Below are positions 7,822 to 15,834 of a stretch of DNA of 54,392 nt, piece by piece (within the stretch, counting starts at the first letter, position 1; every line of letters begins with the position of its first letter). Made by a program: the position numbers and the translations under genes. Origin of the DNA: Lysobacterales bacterium (GTDB lineage Bacteria > Pseudomonadota > Gammaproteobacteria > Xanthomonadales > SZUA-36). The notes below the pieces were generated by a model that searched no databases, was not told where the DNA came from, and saw only the letters and a program-made list of their open reading frames with translations. Location of the stretch: NCBI GenBank assembly GCA_029859645.1, contig JAOUCS010000009.1, positions 1-54,392 of the forward strand, written 5' to 3'.

Positions 7822-8895
7822 TTACCCGACGGGTATGGTGATCAATGGTGTGATTTTAGCGGCATTCCCCGACTGCAGCATCATGATCATGCTGACCAGT
7901 GCAAAGGTCACCTTACTGCTGGAATCATCGTCCGCAATATAGAACCAGGAATCCCGGTAGAAAATTTTCACGGCAGCGTGCTCAGGTTCTTCGTCGGACG
8001 ACAACACCTTGAACAGCGACTCTCCGGTTCCGACCTCATCAAACGGCCCCCCGGCGACAATGGAAGAGCGCGATACGAATCCCCGAGATACATCCTCCTC
8101 AGGGACAACCACACCCTGGGAGAGAAAAAACATGGACGAGAAAAGTGAACGCGTGGCCAGGACCATGGTTTCGTCGTCAAGTGCCGCGCCAATCGCGTGT
8201 TGCAGTTTCAACGGTCGCCCGTCGCAGGCGACTTTCAGTGCCCCACAGGCTCTGTGAAAAGCCTCGGAGTCCACTGAATCGGGTGCGACCACCAGAGACA
8301 GTTGCGCCTCCTCGTCATCAGGAGTCTGTTCTGCGCCCAGGGACAACTTGCCATCTCGCTGCAGGTCACGCAATGATGATACGGCCTCGTGAAACTTGAG
8401 ATATCCGGTCTGTGGATTGTCATCAGTCGGCGTATTGCGGAGTTGGTTCACCGAGTCCCCGACGATCAGAAGCGTTCTTTCAATGCTCCAGCCAGCCTGC
8501 ACGATCAGCGCCAGCGTGTATATGTCCAGCGGCGTCATCATCTGGCGCACGAAAGCCTCACCCGTGTTGGGTGCATAAGTGATAAACGGGCTCTCGCTGA
8601 TGCGCCCACCGAGCACCCCACCCAGATCGCTGCTTCCCGTATTACCCGAGAGCCCTGCAGAAGCTTCGCGGTTGAAACCACTGGAAATACTGGTGACATC
8701 GAGAAAAAGGACAGGGTCGCGGTAACGCTGGCGAACGATGTTCAGTAGAATCTGCTGTGACTCGGTTTCCTGCACGGCCATGTTGTATTGCGGTCGGCCA
8801 CTCACGAGAACCTGAGGGCCGAGTTGCGCACAGCCGCTGAGAAACGTCAGGAGCGAGACCGCGGTAAGCAGTGCGAAAAATTTGACTTTATTCAT
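7822..8895 (-). CDS. Lipoprotein of unknown function, partner of the ABC-like protein
   Basis: From the ATG at 8893-8895 the protein has 357 residues and begins with a lipoprotein signal (hydrophobic run, then FLSGC lipobox near residue 22). The frame extends 20 codons upstream, but those residues are charged and precede the signal sequence. The mature part shows a conserved-looking glycine-rich segment (roughly residues 70-110) and no enzyme motif that I recognise. Its stop codon abuts the ABC-like start, so the two are almost certainly co-transcribed from the promoter at 8979-9008. The pairing suggests an envelope role linked to the exporter-like protein; this is inference from context only. 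Confidence 0.7.
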   Translation of the reverse strand: MNKVKFFALLTAVSLLTFLSGCAQLGPQVLVSGRPQYNMAVQETESQQILLNIVRQRYRDPVLFLDVTSISSGFNREASAGLSGNTGSSDLGGVLGGRISESPFITYAPNTGEAFVRQMMTPLDIYTLALIVQAGWSIERTLLIVGDSVNQLRNTPTDDNPQTGYLKFHEAVSSLRDLQRDGKLSLGAEQTPDDEEAQLSLVVAPDSVDSEAFHRACGALKVACDGRPLKLQHAIGAALDDETMVLATRSLFSSMFFLSQGVVVPEEDVSRGFVSRSSIVAGGPFDEVGTGESLFKVLSSDEEPEHAAVKIFYRDSWFYIADDDSSSKVTFALVSMIMMLQSGNAAKITPLITIPVG

Positions 8896-8978
8896 CAATC
8901 CCCGATGGCGACGCATCTGTATCGAACGGTAATAACCAACTACCCGCCCGTGCATGTCTTATAGCTTTAGTGCGGTGA

Positions 8979-9008
8979 ATTATAGGACCCAAGGCGTTTC
9001 AATGACAA
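8979..9008 (-). promoter_or_regulatory. Sigma-70 promoter for the lipoprotein/ABC-like operon
   Basis: On the minus strand TTGTCA (complement of 9003-9008), an 18-base spacer and a perfect TATAAT (complement of 8979-8984) stand upstream of the lipoprotein gene. The tRNA terminator lies immediately upstream, so this operon has its own start. Predicted transcription begins near 8972. Confidence 0.7.
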
Positions 9009-9037
9009 CATTCCCTTTTGGATATCGCATTCAGACA

Positions 9038-9062
9038 CAAAAAAAGCCACCCTAAGGTGACT
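9038..9062 (-). terminator. Terminator of the tRNA-Ala/tRNA-Glu transcript
   Basis: The minus-strand sequence AGTCACC-TTAG-GGTGGCT (9045-9062) forms a 7-bp stem followed by seven T residues (complement of 9038-9044), downstream of tRNA-Glu. Confidence 0.85.
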
Positions 9063-9105
9063 CTTTAAGTAGCGTTAATTCTTTCACAATCAACGCTTTA
9101 GGAGA

Positions 9106-9181
9106 TGGCGTCCCCTAGGGGATTCGAACCCCTGTTGCCGCCGTGAAAGGGCGGTGTCCTAGGCCTCTAGACGAAGGGGAC
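9106..9181 (-). tRNA. tRNA-Glu (anticodon TTC)
   Basis: A complete 76-nt cloverleaf: acceptor GTCCCCT/AGGGGAC, anticodon stem CCGCC/GGCGG with loop containing TTC, T-arm AGGGG-TTCGAAT-CCCCT, discriminator G and encoded CCA. It is the second gene of a two-tRNA transcript. Confidence 0.95.
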
Positions 9182-9186
9182 ACTGT

Positions 9187-9262
9187 TGGTGGAGCTAGGC
9201 GGGATCGAACCGCCGACCTCTACACTGCCAGTGTAGCGCTCTCCCAGCTGAGCTATAGCCCC
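9187..9262 (-). tRNA. tRNA-Ala (anticodon GGC)
   Basis: A complete 76-nt cloverleaf: acceptor GGGGCTA/TAGCTCC giving the G3-U70 alanine identity pair, anticodon loop CTGGCAG, T-loop TTCGATC, discriminator A and encoded CCA. It lies 5 nt upstream of tRNA-Glu on the same strand. Confidence 0.95.
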
Positions 9263-9275
9263 GGAAAGCCGACGC

Positions 9276-9304
9276 ATAGTACTTATTTGGCCCAGTGATG
9301 TCAA
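9276..9304 (-). promoter_or_regulatory. Strong sigma-70 promoter of the tRNA operon
   Basis: Minus strand: perfect TTGACA (complement of 9299-9304), a 17-base spacer and TACTAT (complement of 9276-9281), 13 bases before tRNA-Ala. A GC-rich stretch (GCGTCGG) follows the -10, as in growth-rate (stringently) controlled stable-RNA promoters. Confidence 0.8.
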
Positions 9305-9322
9305 CGTAGAACGGCGCAATTT

Positions 9323-9799
9323 TCAATTTATTTTGCAATCAACGGACGCCCGCATGGTCGCCACGCTGTGGCCCTGCTTGAGGATGTAATCCAGCCAGCG
9401 ATCCAGGGCCCGATTACGGCGCCAGGCCTGCTGCATGATCTGCCTGACCGGGTAGGAAGGGTGCGCCGTTCGCAGGCACCCCTGCCCCACGTTAAACGAG
9501 GTGGCTTCGGCGATGTGCACATCGTGGTAGAACCGGATATGCGCGTTCGGCGCGTAGCTCTTTTGCTCGCCATCCCTGAATTCGTAAGTGAGCCTGAAAA
9601 ACGTCGTGTAGTTATGCCGCTCCAACACATCCATTCTGAGGTCGGGCGACCCGGAAACCCGTGAAACCAGCAAATCATGGAAGGCAAACTCATCCGGTAT
9701 CAACAGGTGCAGTTGGCGGAAAATCTCCTCCTGGACCTGTTGCAGGCGTTTCAGGGCCGGAGGTTTGCGCAAGCTATTGGGCTGGAAGAAGGAAACCAT
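9323..9799 (-). CDS. DUF1249 family protein (YqiB-like)
   Basis: This 158-residue soluble protein matches the DUF1249/YqiB pattern as I recall it: a central MDVLERHNYTTFFRLTYEF-like strand region, the conserved IRFYHDVHIAEA block (E. coli YqiB has VRLYHDAMVAEV), and a C-terminal WLDYILKQGH helix (YqiB: WLRYCLAHGA). The molecular function is unknown. The ATG at 9797-9799 has TTTAGGT about nine bases upstream. It lies downstream of orn but beyond a terminator, so it may be expressed separately. Confidence 0.85.
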   Translation of the reverse strand: MVSFFQPNSLRKPPALKRLQQVQEEIFRQLHLLIPDEFAFHDLLVSRVSGSPDLRMDVLERHNYTTFFRLTYEFRDGEQKSYAPNAHIRFYHDVHIAEATSFNVGQGCLRTAHPSYPVRQIMQQAWRRNRALDRWLDYILKQGHSVATMRASVDCKIN

Positions 9800-9941
9800 T
9801 TGGATTTACCTAAAGCTCTCCCGGTCCGCCGTCAAGCGCGATTTGTCCCATCGATAGTTTGCCCTGGGTACTTTTTATCAGGAACTTCATACTCATGATG
9901 AATAGCCAAACACCTGTCTCTTTGCCGAATGGCAACAGTAT

Positions 9942-9973
9942 AAACAAAAATCCCGCCGGGATTGACGGGATTT
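9942..9973 (-). terminator. Terminator downstream of orn
   Basis: AAATCCCG (9948-9955) pairs with CGGGATTT (9966-9973). On the minus strand the hairpin is followed by a T-rich tract (TTTTTGTTTA). It lies about 75 bases past the orn stop. In the 249-base gap between orn and the DUF1249 gene I see nothing else. Confidence 0.8.
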
Positions 9974-10048
9974 CTGAGTCTCGAAATCAGCTGGAATGAT
10001 CAGAAATTTCCGGGTCTCCAGCTGATATTCAGGAAAAGGGATGCTGGT

Positions 10049-10609
10049 CTAGTTGTAACCACCCATGACACCCATGAATGACCTGTAGTGCCTGAGTTCC
10101 CCGATGGATTCGCGAATGTCCGACAACGCCTCGTGCCGATTCTGCTTGACGAAGCCATCCACAACCTTCGGCGCCCATCTCAAAGCGAGCTCCTTAAGCG
10201 TGCTGACATCCAGGTTGCGGTAGTGAAACCAGCGTTCAAGGAGAGGCATGTGGCGAACCATGAACCTGCGGTCCTGGCAGATACTGTTGCCGCATAACGG
10301 CGAAGTGCCCGGTTCCGTCCACTGCTGCAAAAATGCCAGGGTGCCCTGCTCTGCTTCATGCATTTCAACCTGGCTGTTGCGCACCCGGTCCCACAAGCCC
10401 GAAGTCGTATGGTGGGTCTGGTTCCAGTCATCCATGGCACGCAATGCCTCGACACTGTGCCGGATGGCATACACGGGCCCCTCCGCCAGCTCTTCCAGGT
10501 TGTCGTCCGTAACGATACTGGCGATTTCCAGGATTGAATCGCTGTCGGGGTCGAGACCGGTCATTTCCAGGTCCACCCAGATCAGCCGCTGCGCTTTGAC
10601 TTTATCCAT
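10049..10609 (-). CDS. orn: Oligoribonuclease
   Basis: Orn is the 3'-5' exoribonuclease that degrades di- and short oligoribonucleotides, including pGpG from c-di-GMP turnover. The 186-residue protein has the DEDDh exonuclease set: D and E in [11 protein letters not shown] in SICQDRRFM, and H and D in [12 protein letters not shown], plus the family block [10 protein letters not shown]. The frame runs 86 codons further upstream, but homology begins at the ATG at 10607-10609. Divergent rsgA begins 43 bases away, the same orn/rsgA arrangement found in E. coli and Pseudomonas. Confidence 0.96.
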   Translation of the reverse strand: MDKVKAQRLIWVDLEMTGLDPDSDSILEIASIVTDDNLEELAEGPVYAIRHSVEALRAMDDWNQTHHTTSGLWDRVRNSQVEMHEAEQGTLAFLQQWTEPGTSPLCGNSICQDRRFMVRHMPLLERWFHYRNLDVSTLKELALRWAPKVVDGFVKQNRHEALSDIRESIGELRHYRSFMGVMGGYN

Positions 10610-10639
10610 TTCTAGAGTTTGCTTGATCGAAAGCACAGG

Positions 10640-10645
10640 TACAAT
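10640..10645 (+). promoter_or_regulatory. Possible -10 element for rsgA very close to its start codon
   Basis: TACAAT lies only six bases before the rsgA ATG (10652). If it is used, transcription would begin at or next to the start codon, giving a leaderless message. No good -35 is evident. Confidence 0.3.
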
Positions 10646-10651
10646 AGCTCC

Positions 10652-11539
10652 ATGGCATTGGCAGCACGGGTACTGGTTTCCTACGGCAACCGCGGAATCG
10701 TCGAAACGTCCGATGGGAAGCGGATGGTCTGTAGCTACCGCCGGTCGGTTGGCCGGCCGTACTGCGGAGACCGCGTTGCCGTTGAAATGACTGGAGATGA
10801 CCAGGTCTTGCTGGTCGGTATTGAACCACGAGACAACGAATTTGCCCGTGCCAACGCCCGCTTTCAAAAACAGGTAATTGCCGCCAACCTTGACCAGGTG
10901 CTGGTGGTTATAGCCCCGGAACCACTACCCAGTACTGACCTGGTTGAACGTTATCTTGTGGCCATCCACAGCCTGGGAATCAGCCCTGTCATTGTCCTGA
11001 ACAAGTCTGAGCTTGTCGCACAGCGGTCAACCGCAACAGATAACCCCCTGAGCCACCTGGATGAATATCGTGAGCTGGGCTACCCCGTACTGGCCACTTC
11101 CTGCAAGGGAGAACCCGGCACAAAAACCCTGTGGCCTGTGCTGACCGAAAAAACCAGTATCCTGGTAGGCCAGTCCGGGGTGGGCAAATCATCCTTGATC
11201 AATCAGATCATTCCCGACCTGGACCTGCAAACCGGCGAGTTGTCCAGGGTGACCGGCAAAGGCACTCATACGACCACCACGACCATCATGTACGCGCTGC
11301 CCTGTGCTGGCCGCCTGATCGATTCACCCGGCGTGTGGGAATACGGTTTGTGGCGAATGGAACCGCGCGAACTGGAAGATGGTTTCATCGACTTTCACCC
11401 CTTTGACGGGCAATGCAAGTTCAACGACTGCAGGCATGCCGGCGAACCGGGATGCGCCATTCTAACGGCCGTGGAACAGGGGCAGATCAAACGATGGCGC
11501 TACCAGTCGTACCTGCGACTGCTTGAGCAAAACCGCTAA
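10652..11539 (+). CDS. rsgA: Ribosome small-subunit biogenesis GTPase RsgA
   Basis: RsgA (YjeQ) is a circularly permuted GTPase that checks late 30S subunit assembly. The 295-residue product has an N-terminal OB-fold, then the permuted G motifs in the order G4 (NKSEL), G1 ([12 protein letters not shown]), G3 (DSPGV). A C-terminal zinc knuckle follows ([14 protein letters not shown]). The frame begins with a TTG at 10619, but the ATG at 10652 fits the family start. The Shine-Dalgarno is weak; see the adjacent TACAAT. It diverges from orn. Confidence 0.96.
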   Translation: MALAARVLVSYGNRGIVETSDGKRMVCSYRRSVGRPYCGDRVAVEMTGDDQVLLVGIEPRDNEFARANARFQKQVIAANLDQVLVVIAPEPLPSTDLVERYLVAIHSLGISPVIVLNKSELVAQRSTATDNPLSHLDEYRELGYPVLATSCKGEPGTKTLWPVLTEKTSILVGQSGVGKSSLINQIIPDLDLQTGELSRVTGKGTHTTTTTIMYALPCAGRLIDSPGVWEYGLWRMEPRELEDGFIDFHPFDGQCKFNDCRHAGEPGCAILTAVEQGQIKRWRYQSYLRLLEQNR

Positions 11540-11607
11540 GACAGCGCCCTCTATTAAGCGGGCATGGTATATTAAGGATTCAATGAACAGATGATGGAGG
11601 CAGTGAC

Positions 11608-11916
11608 ATGACACGGATGGTTCTGGCGCTGATTTTCACCGGGTTGGCTGGTTTGTTTGCAACAACCAGTATTCCCGCAGACGTATTATTGATCGAGGAA
11701 GTCCGGCAGGCCGGGCGGATGAAAGTGCCGGAAAATGGGACAAAGTCCGCCGACGTGCGCAGCCGGTTTGGTGAGCCGGCGAAGGTACATCAGCCGGTCG
11801 GTGACCCGCCCATCACGCAGTGGGAGTATGAACACTGGAGTGTCTATTTCGAATATGACCTCGTGCTGTTCACCGTTTTGCACAAGGGTGAGGTCATCGA
11901 TAAGAAAACAGAGTAA
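11608..11916 (+). CDS. Small exported protein of unknown function, possibly BamE-like fold
   Basis: This 102-residue protein has a signal peptide (hydrophobic residues about 4-22) and a mature domain of about 75 residues. The segment SADVRSRFGEPAKVHQPVG...TQWEYEHWSVYFEYDLV resembles the SmpA/OmlA (BamE) type of small alpha/beta domain: a motif for G-E/T-P after a helix, then strands describing a tyrosine-rich sheet. It has no lipobox. A GGAGG lies nine bases before the ATG. It lies between rsgA and the TraB-family gene on the same strand. Function unknown. Confidence 0.6.
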   Translation: MTRMVLALIFTGLAGLFATTSIPADVLLIEEVRQAGRMKVPENGTKSADVRSRFGEPAKVHQPVGDPPITQWEYEHWSVYFEYDLVLFTVLHKGEVIDKKTE

Positions 11917-11971
11917 GTAAAGGCCGTCGGGATAGGGTATCCTTGCGCCCTTTCCCAACCAGGCACCCTTG

Positions 11972-13171
11972 ATGGCCGAAGACATTCTGCAAGACCAACC
12001 CATCAGACAGATCCGGCGTGACGGTGTGGAGTACACCCTGCTCGGTACCGCCCACGTATCCCGGGCCAGCGCGGAAGCGGTAAAAGAGATGGCCTCGTCC
12101 GGCGAGTTCGACGCTGTGGCTGTCGAATTGTGCCAAGCCCGCTATGATGCGCTGACCGCAGAAAGAAAGTGGACCGATCTCGACCTTTACCGGATCATCC
12201 GGGACGGCAAAGCCGGCCTGGTCATGGCCAATCTCGCCCTGAGCGCCTACCAGCGTCGTATCGCAGAACAATTCGGTATCGAACCGGGTGCGGAAATGCG
12301 CGCCGCAACAGTCGCCGCTAAAGAGCAGGATATTCCCCTGCAACTGGTTGACCGGGACCTCGCCACCACGCTCCGTCGCAGCTATGCGAGCGTGCCCTGG
12401 TACAAACGCATGTACATGATGGCCGGGCTGGCCCTGGGCATGGTCAGTTCTGAGGAGATCGACGAGGAGGCCATCGAAAAGCTCAAGGAAGGCGATATCC
12501 TTGAATCAACGTTCACCGAGTTCGCCGAACAGTCGCCGGAACTGTATGAGGCGCTGATCGCTGAACGTGACCGTTACATGGCATCACGACTGCGCGAAGA
12601 GAACATCGATGCCGAAGGCAGAAAAGTCCTGGTCGTCATCGGCGCCGGTCACATGGAAGGCCTGGCGAAGCACCTGGAAAGCAGCGTTTTCGATCCCTCC
12701 ACTGAACGCAAAACGCTTGAAGCCATGCCGCCGAAATCCCGCTGGCCGAAGGTACTTCCCTGGGCGATCATGCTGCTGATCATTACCGGCTTCATCATCG
12801 GCTTCTCGCGCAGCCCTGAACTGGGTTGGCAATTGGTCTTCTTCTGGGTCGTGATCAATGGCGGGCTTGCCGCGTTGGGCGCGCTGATCGCCAGGGGCCA
12901 TCCATTGACTGTTTTGAGCGCCGTCATCGCTGCACCACTGACGTCACTGAATCCCACGATCGCGGCTGGAATGGTCACAGGGTTGGTCGAGTCCTGGCTC
13001 AGGAAACCTCGCGTTTCAGACCTCGAGAACCTGCGCTTTGACATCACCACGATGAAAGGCTGGTTCCGAAATCCCGCCACCCGCATTCTGCTGGTTTTTT
13101 TCCTTTCCAATCTCGGTTCTGCAATCGGTACGTGGGTGGCGGGCTTCAAGATTTTTGGAGCCTTGTCCTGA
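11972..13171 (+). CDS. TraB-family membrane protein (TraB/GumN, Tiki-like fold)
   Basis: This 399-residue protein has an N-terminal EreA/TraB-type domain and a C-terminal membrane region. Visible hallmarks are GTAHVSRAS near residue 27, the VAVELCQARYDAL block, the conserved VVIGAGHMEGL near residue 230, and about four hydrophobic spans after residue 265. Family members have been linked to pheromone shutdown in Enterococcus and share a fold with metal-dependent Tiki proteases; the bacterial role is largely undefined. A TTG at 11969 precedes the ATG directly; I use the ATG. The stop is one base from the dusB start, so the two are probably co-transcribed. Confidence 0.88.
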   Translation: MAEDILQDQPIRQIRRDGVEYTLLGTAHVSRASAEAVKEMASSGEFDAVAVELCQARYDALTAERKWTDLDLYRIIRDGKAGLVMANLALSAYQRRIAEQFGIEPGAEMRAATVAAKEQDIPLQLVDRDLATTLRRSYASVPWYKRMYMMAGLALGMVSSEEIDEEAIEKLKEGDILESTFTEFAEQSPELYEALIAERDRYMASRLREENIDAEGRKVLVVIGAGHMEGLAKHLESSVFDPSTERKTLEAMPPKSRWPKVLPWAIMLLIITGFIIGFSRSPELGWQLVFFWVVINGGLAALGALIARGHPLTVLSAVIAAPLTSLNPTIAAGMVTGLVESWLRKPRVSDLENLRFDITTMKGWFRNPATRILLVFFLSNLGSAIGTWVAGFKIFGALS

Positions 13172-13172
13172 G

Positions 13173-14237
13173 ATGCAGATCGGTCCCTACAGCCTGGACA
13201 ATCCCCTGGCGCTGGCGCCAATGGTGGGGGTTACGGATCGATTTTTCAGGCAGCTATGTCGTGACCTTGGCGCCGGCTATGTCGTTACCGAAATGCTGGC
13301 GGCAAACCCGGCGCTGCGGGAAACCCGAAAGTCTCGTCTACGGGGCGATTTCCAGGGCGAGATCAGCCCGGTAGCGGTGCAGATTGCCGGCAGCGATCCG
13401 GACTGGATGGCAGATGCCGCCCGCTACAACGTTTCCCGGGGCGCCCAGATCATTGACATCAACATGGGTTGCCCGGCCAAGAAAGTGTGTAACAAGCTGG
13501 CGGGCTCCGCCCTGCTCTCCGATCCGGACCAGGTGCGCAGGATTCTCGACGCAGTGGTCGCCGCCGTCGATGTGCCGGTCACGCTGAAGATTCGCACCGG
13601 GCCCAGCCCGGTAAACCGCAACGGTATCGAGATTGCCCAGATCGCAGAAACCGCCGGTATTGCAGCGCTTGCTGTGCATGGCCGGACCCGTTCCGATCGG
13701 TTCAAAGGTGAAGCCGAGTATGCAACGATCGCGGCCATCTGCAACGAGGTGCAATTCCCGGTTTTTGCCAACGGAGACATCGACTCTCCGCAAAAAGCAC
13801 GGGAAGTCCTGTCACGAACCGGGGCTGATGGCCTCATGGTCGGGCGTGCCGCCCAGGGCAATCCGTGGATTTTTCGGGAAATCCGGCACTTTCTGGATAC
13901 CGGCCAGTTGTTGCCACCACCCAACGCTGAGGAAATTCTGGCCGTCATGGAGCAGCACCTGCTGCAGTTGCATCGCTCTTACGGTGAACGTCATGGCGTC
14001 AAGGTAGCGCGAAAACACATTGGCTGGTACCTGCAGGGCTGTCCGGATTCCACTGTGACACGCAAGCAGCTGATGAGCGCCCAAACCGCCTCTGAACAGT
14101 TTGCTATCCTCAATCACTATTTCCGAACAAGGTCCCAGCATGCAAGAGATCAAGTCAGCCAGCCGCCTTTTATGCCCTATCCTGGCGCCACTGTTACTGC
14201 TCGTCACGGGGCCCGTGCTGGCCAGCGAATCAGCTGA
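13173..14237 (+). CDS. dusB: tRNA-dihydrouridine synthase B
   Basis: DusB is an FMN enzyme that reduces uridine to dihydrouridine in tRNA. The 354-residue sequence shows LALAPMVGVTDRFFR, the catalytic-cysteine region NMGCPAKKVCNKLAGSALL, KIRTG, AVHGRTR and VFANGDI...GLMVGRAAQGNPWIF. The start is the ATG at 13173, with GGAG about 12 bases upstream. DusB of E. coli has 321 residues. Here the last 32 residues are read in a different frame across the beginning of the NhaC gene (14140 onward), so this tail may be unimportant or may reflect loss of the original stop. No fis gene follows, unlike the enteric dusB-fis operon. Confidence 0.94.
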   Translation: MQIGPYSLDNPLALAPMVGVTDRFFRQLCRDLGAGYVVTEMLAANPALRETRKSRLRGDFQGEISPVAVQIAGSDPDWMADAARYNVSRGAQIIDINMGCPAKKVCNKLAGSALLSDPDQVRRILDAVVAAVDVPVTLKIRTGPSPVNRNGIEIAQIAETAGIAALAVHGRTRSDRFKGEAEYATIAAICNEVQFPVFANGDIDSPQKAREVLSRTGADGLMVGRAAQGNPWIFREIRHFLDTGQLLPPPNAEEILAVMEQHLLQLHRSYGERHGVKVARKHIGWYLQGCPDSTVTRKQLMSAQTASEQFAILNHYFRTRSQHARDQVSQPPFMPYPGATVTARHGARAGQRIS

Positions 14238-15834
14238 TCCGGTCATACTTTCCTGGGTATCCGTTCTGCCGCCACTGCTGGCGATCGTTCTTGCACTGGC
14301 ACTGCGCCAGGTCATTCCCGCCCTGTTCATCGGCGTCTGGTTTGGCGCCTGGGCGATCAACGGTTTCGGTTTCCTCGCTCTCTGGCAAGGCCTGCTGGAG
14401 TCCTTCCAGAAGCACATCCTTGCCGCCCTGGCCGACACCGACCATTCGGCGGTGATCCTGTTCTCGCTGATGATCGGTGGCACGGTCGGTATCATCTCCC
14501 GCAATGGCGGGATGCAGGGTATTGTCAACCTGATCGTCAACTGGGCTGACGACGCCCGCCGAGCTTGCCTGGCTACCGCCGGCATGGGCCTGGCGGTTTT
14601 TTTCGATGACTACGCCAATACCCTGGTGGTCGGCAATACCATGCGGCCGGTGACCGATTCGATGAATGTTTCGCGTGCAAAACTCGCGTATATCGTAGAT
14701 TCCACCGCGGCCCCGGTAGCCACGCTTGCGCTGGTCACCACCTGGATCGGATACCAGGTCGGCTTGATCGGTGAATCGCTTTCTTACATTCCCGACCTCA
14801 ACATGGAAGCCTACCTGCTGTTCCTGTCAACCATTCCCTACAGCTTTTACCCCTTGCTGGCCGTGGGCTTCGTGTTCATGGTTTGCGCAACGGGACGCGA
14901 TTTTGGCCCGATGGCAAAATCCGAGGAACAGGCAAAAACGCGAGGCGTGAATACGTTCGATCATCTCGACTCCGCCCTCGCCGAAGACTGTAAACCCATC
15001 TCTCCGGTCGAAGGCAAACCGCTTCGGGCCATCAACGCCATCCTGCCGATTGCCTTGCTGGTGCTGGGTGTGATGGGCAGCCTGTACGTCACCGGCAGCG
15101 CAGCACTGGGAGAGAAAGAAGCCAGTCTGAAGAACATCATCGGTGCAGCGGATTCGTACAAGTCACTGATGTGGGGGTCGCTGATTGGCATGATGACCGC
15201 CGCCTTGCTGACCCTCGCCCAGCGTATTCTCAGCCTGGAAGAGGTGGTCAACTCCTGGTACTCGGGCGTCAAGTCCATGTTCTATGCAATGATCATCCTG
15301 ATACTGGCCTGGTCGCTGGGCGGCATCACCGAAGAAATGCGGACGGCAGACTACCTGGTTTCGGTACTCGGAGACTCGCTGCAAGTCCAGTGGCTGCCCG
15401 TTATCGTATTTATCCTGGCCGCTGCAACAGCATTCGCAACGGGCTCCAGCTGGGGTGCGATGGGCATCCTGATTCCGCTGATCGTACCCCTGACCTGGGC
15501 CGTGATGAAGGCCAGCGGCTTTGCCGGTGCGGATGACATGCACATTCTTTATTCATCGATTGCGGGCGTACTCGCGGGTAGTGTCTGGGGTGATCACTGC
15601 TCACCGATTTCAGATACCACCATCTTGTCTTCGATGGCTTCGGGCTGTGATCACATCGAACATGTGCGAACCCAGATTCCCTATGCCTTGCTGGTTGGCG
15701 GAGTGGCGATGGGGGTGTGCCTGGTGCCGGTGGCATATGGTTTACCATGGTGGGTTGCGTTGTCGATTTCCGTTGGACTGCTGTTTACCGTGCTGAGACT
15801 GGCCGGGCGAAAAGCTGAACCCGGGCAGCAATGA
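14140..15834 (+). CDS. NhaC-family Na+/H+ antiporter
   Basis: This integral membrane protein of about 564 residues has around 11-12 hydrophobic spans. Family features include ALFIGVWFGAWAI, the GGTVGIISRNGGMQG loop, FFDDYANTLVVGNTMRPVTD, DSTAAPVATLALVTTWIGYQ, FATGSSWGAMGILIPL and SVWGDHCSPISDTTILSSMASGCDHIEHV. Members exchange Na+ or solutes for H+ across the inner membrane. The frame opens earlier (14101), but the ATG at 14140 has AAGG eight bases upstream and starts directly before a signal-like hydrophobic segment. The gene overlaps the end of dusB by 98 bases and mfd by four (ATGA). Confidence 0.9.
   Translation: MQEIKSASRLLCPILAPLLLLVTGPVLASESADPVILSWVSVLPPLLAIVLALALRQVIPALFIGVWFGAWAINGFGFLALWQGLLESFQKHILAALADTDHSAVILFSLMIGGTVGIISRNGGMQGIVNLIVNWADDARRACLATAGMGLAVFFDDYANTLVVGNTMRPVTDSMNVSRAKLAYIVDSTAAPVATLALVTTWIGYQVGLIGESLSYIPDLNMEAYLLFLSTIPYSFYPLLAVGFVFMVCATGRDFGPMAKSEEQAKTRGVNTFDHLDSALAEDCKPISPVEGKPLRAINAILPIALLVLGVMGSLYVTGSAALGEKEASLKNIIGAADSYKSLMWGSLIGMMTAALLTLAQRILSLEEVVNSWYSGVKSMFYAMIILILAWSLGGITEEMRTADYLVSVLGDSLQVQWLPVIVFILAAATAFATGSSWGAMGILIPLIVPLTWAVMKASGFAGADDMHILYSSIAGVLAGSVWGDHCSPISDTTILSSMASGCDHIEHVRTQIPYALLVGGVAMGVCLVPVAYGLPWWVALSISVGLLFTVLRLAGRKAEPGQQ

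Noticed and set aside
9106-9262. tRNA genes as possible integration sites
   Set aside because: No integrase, direct repeat of a tRNA 3' end, or atypical island is visible on either side.
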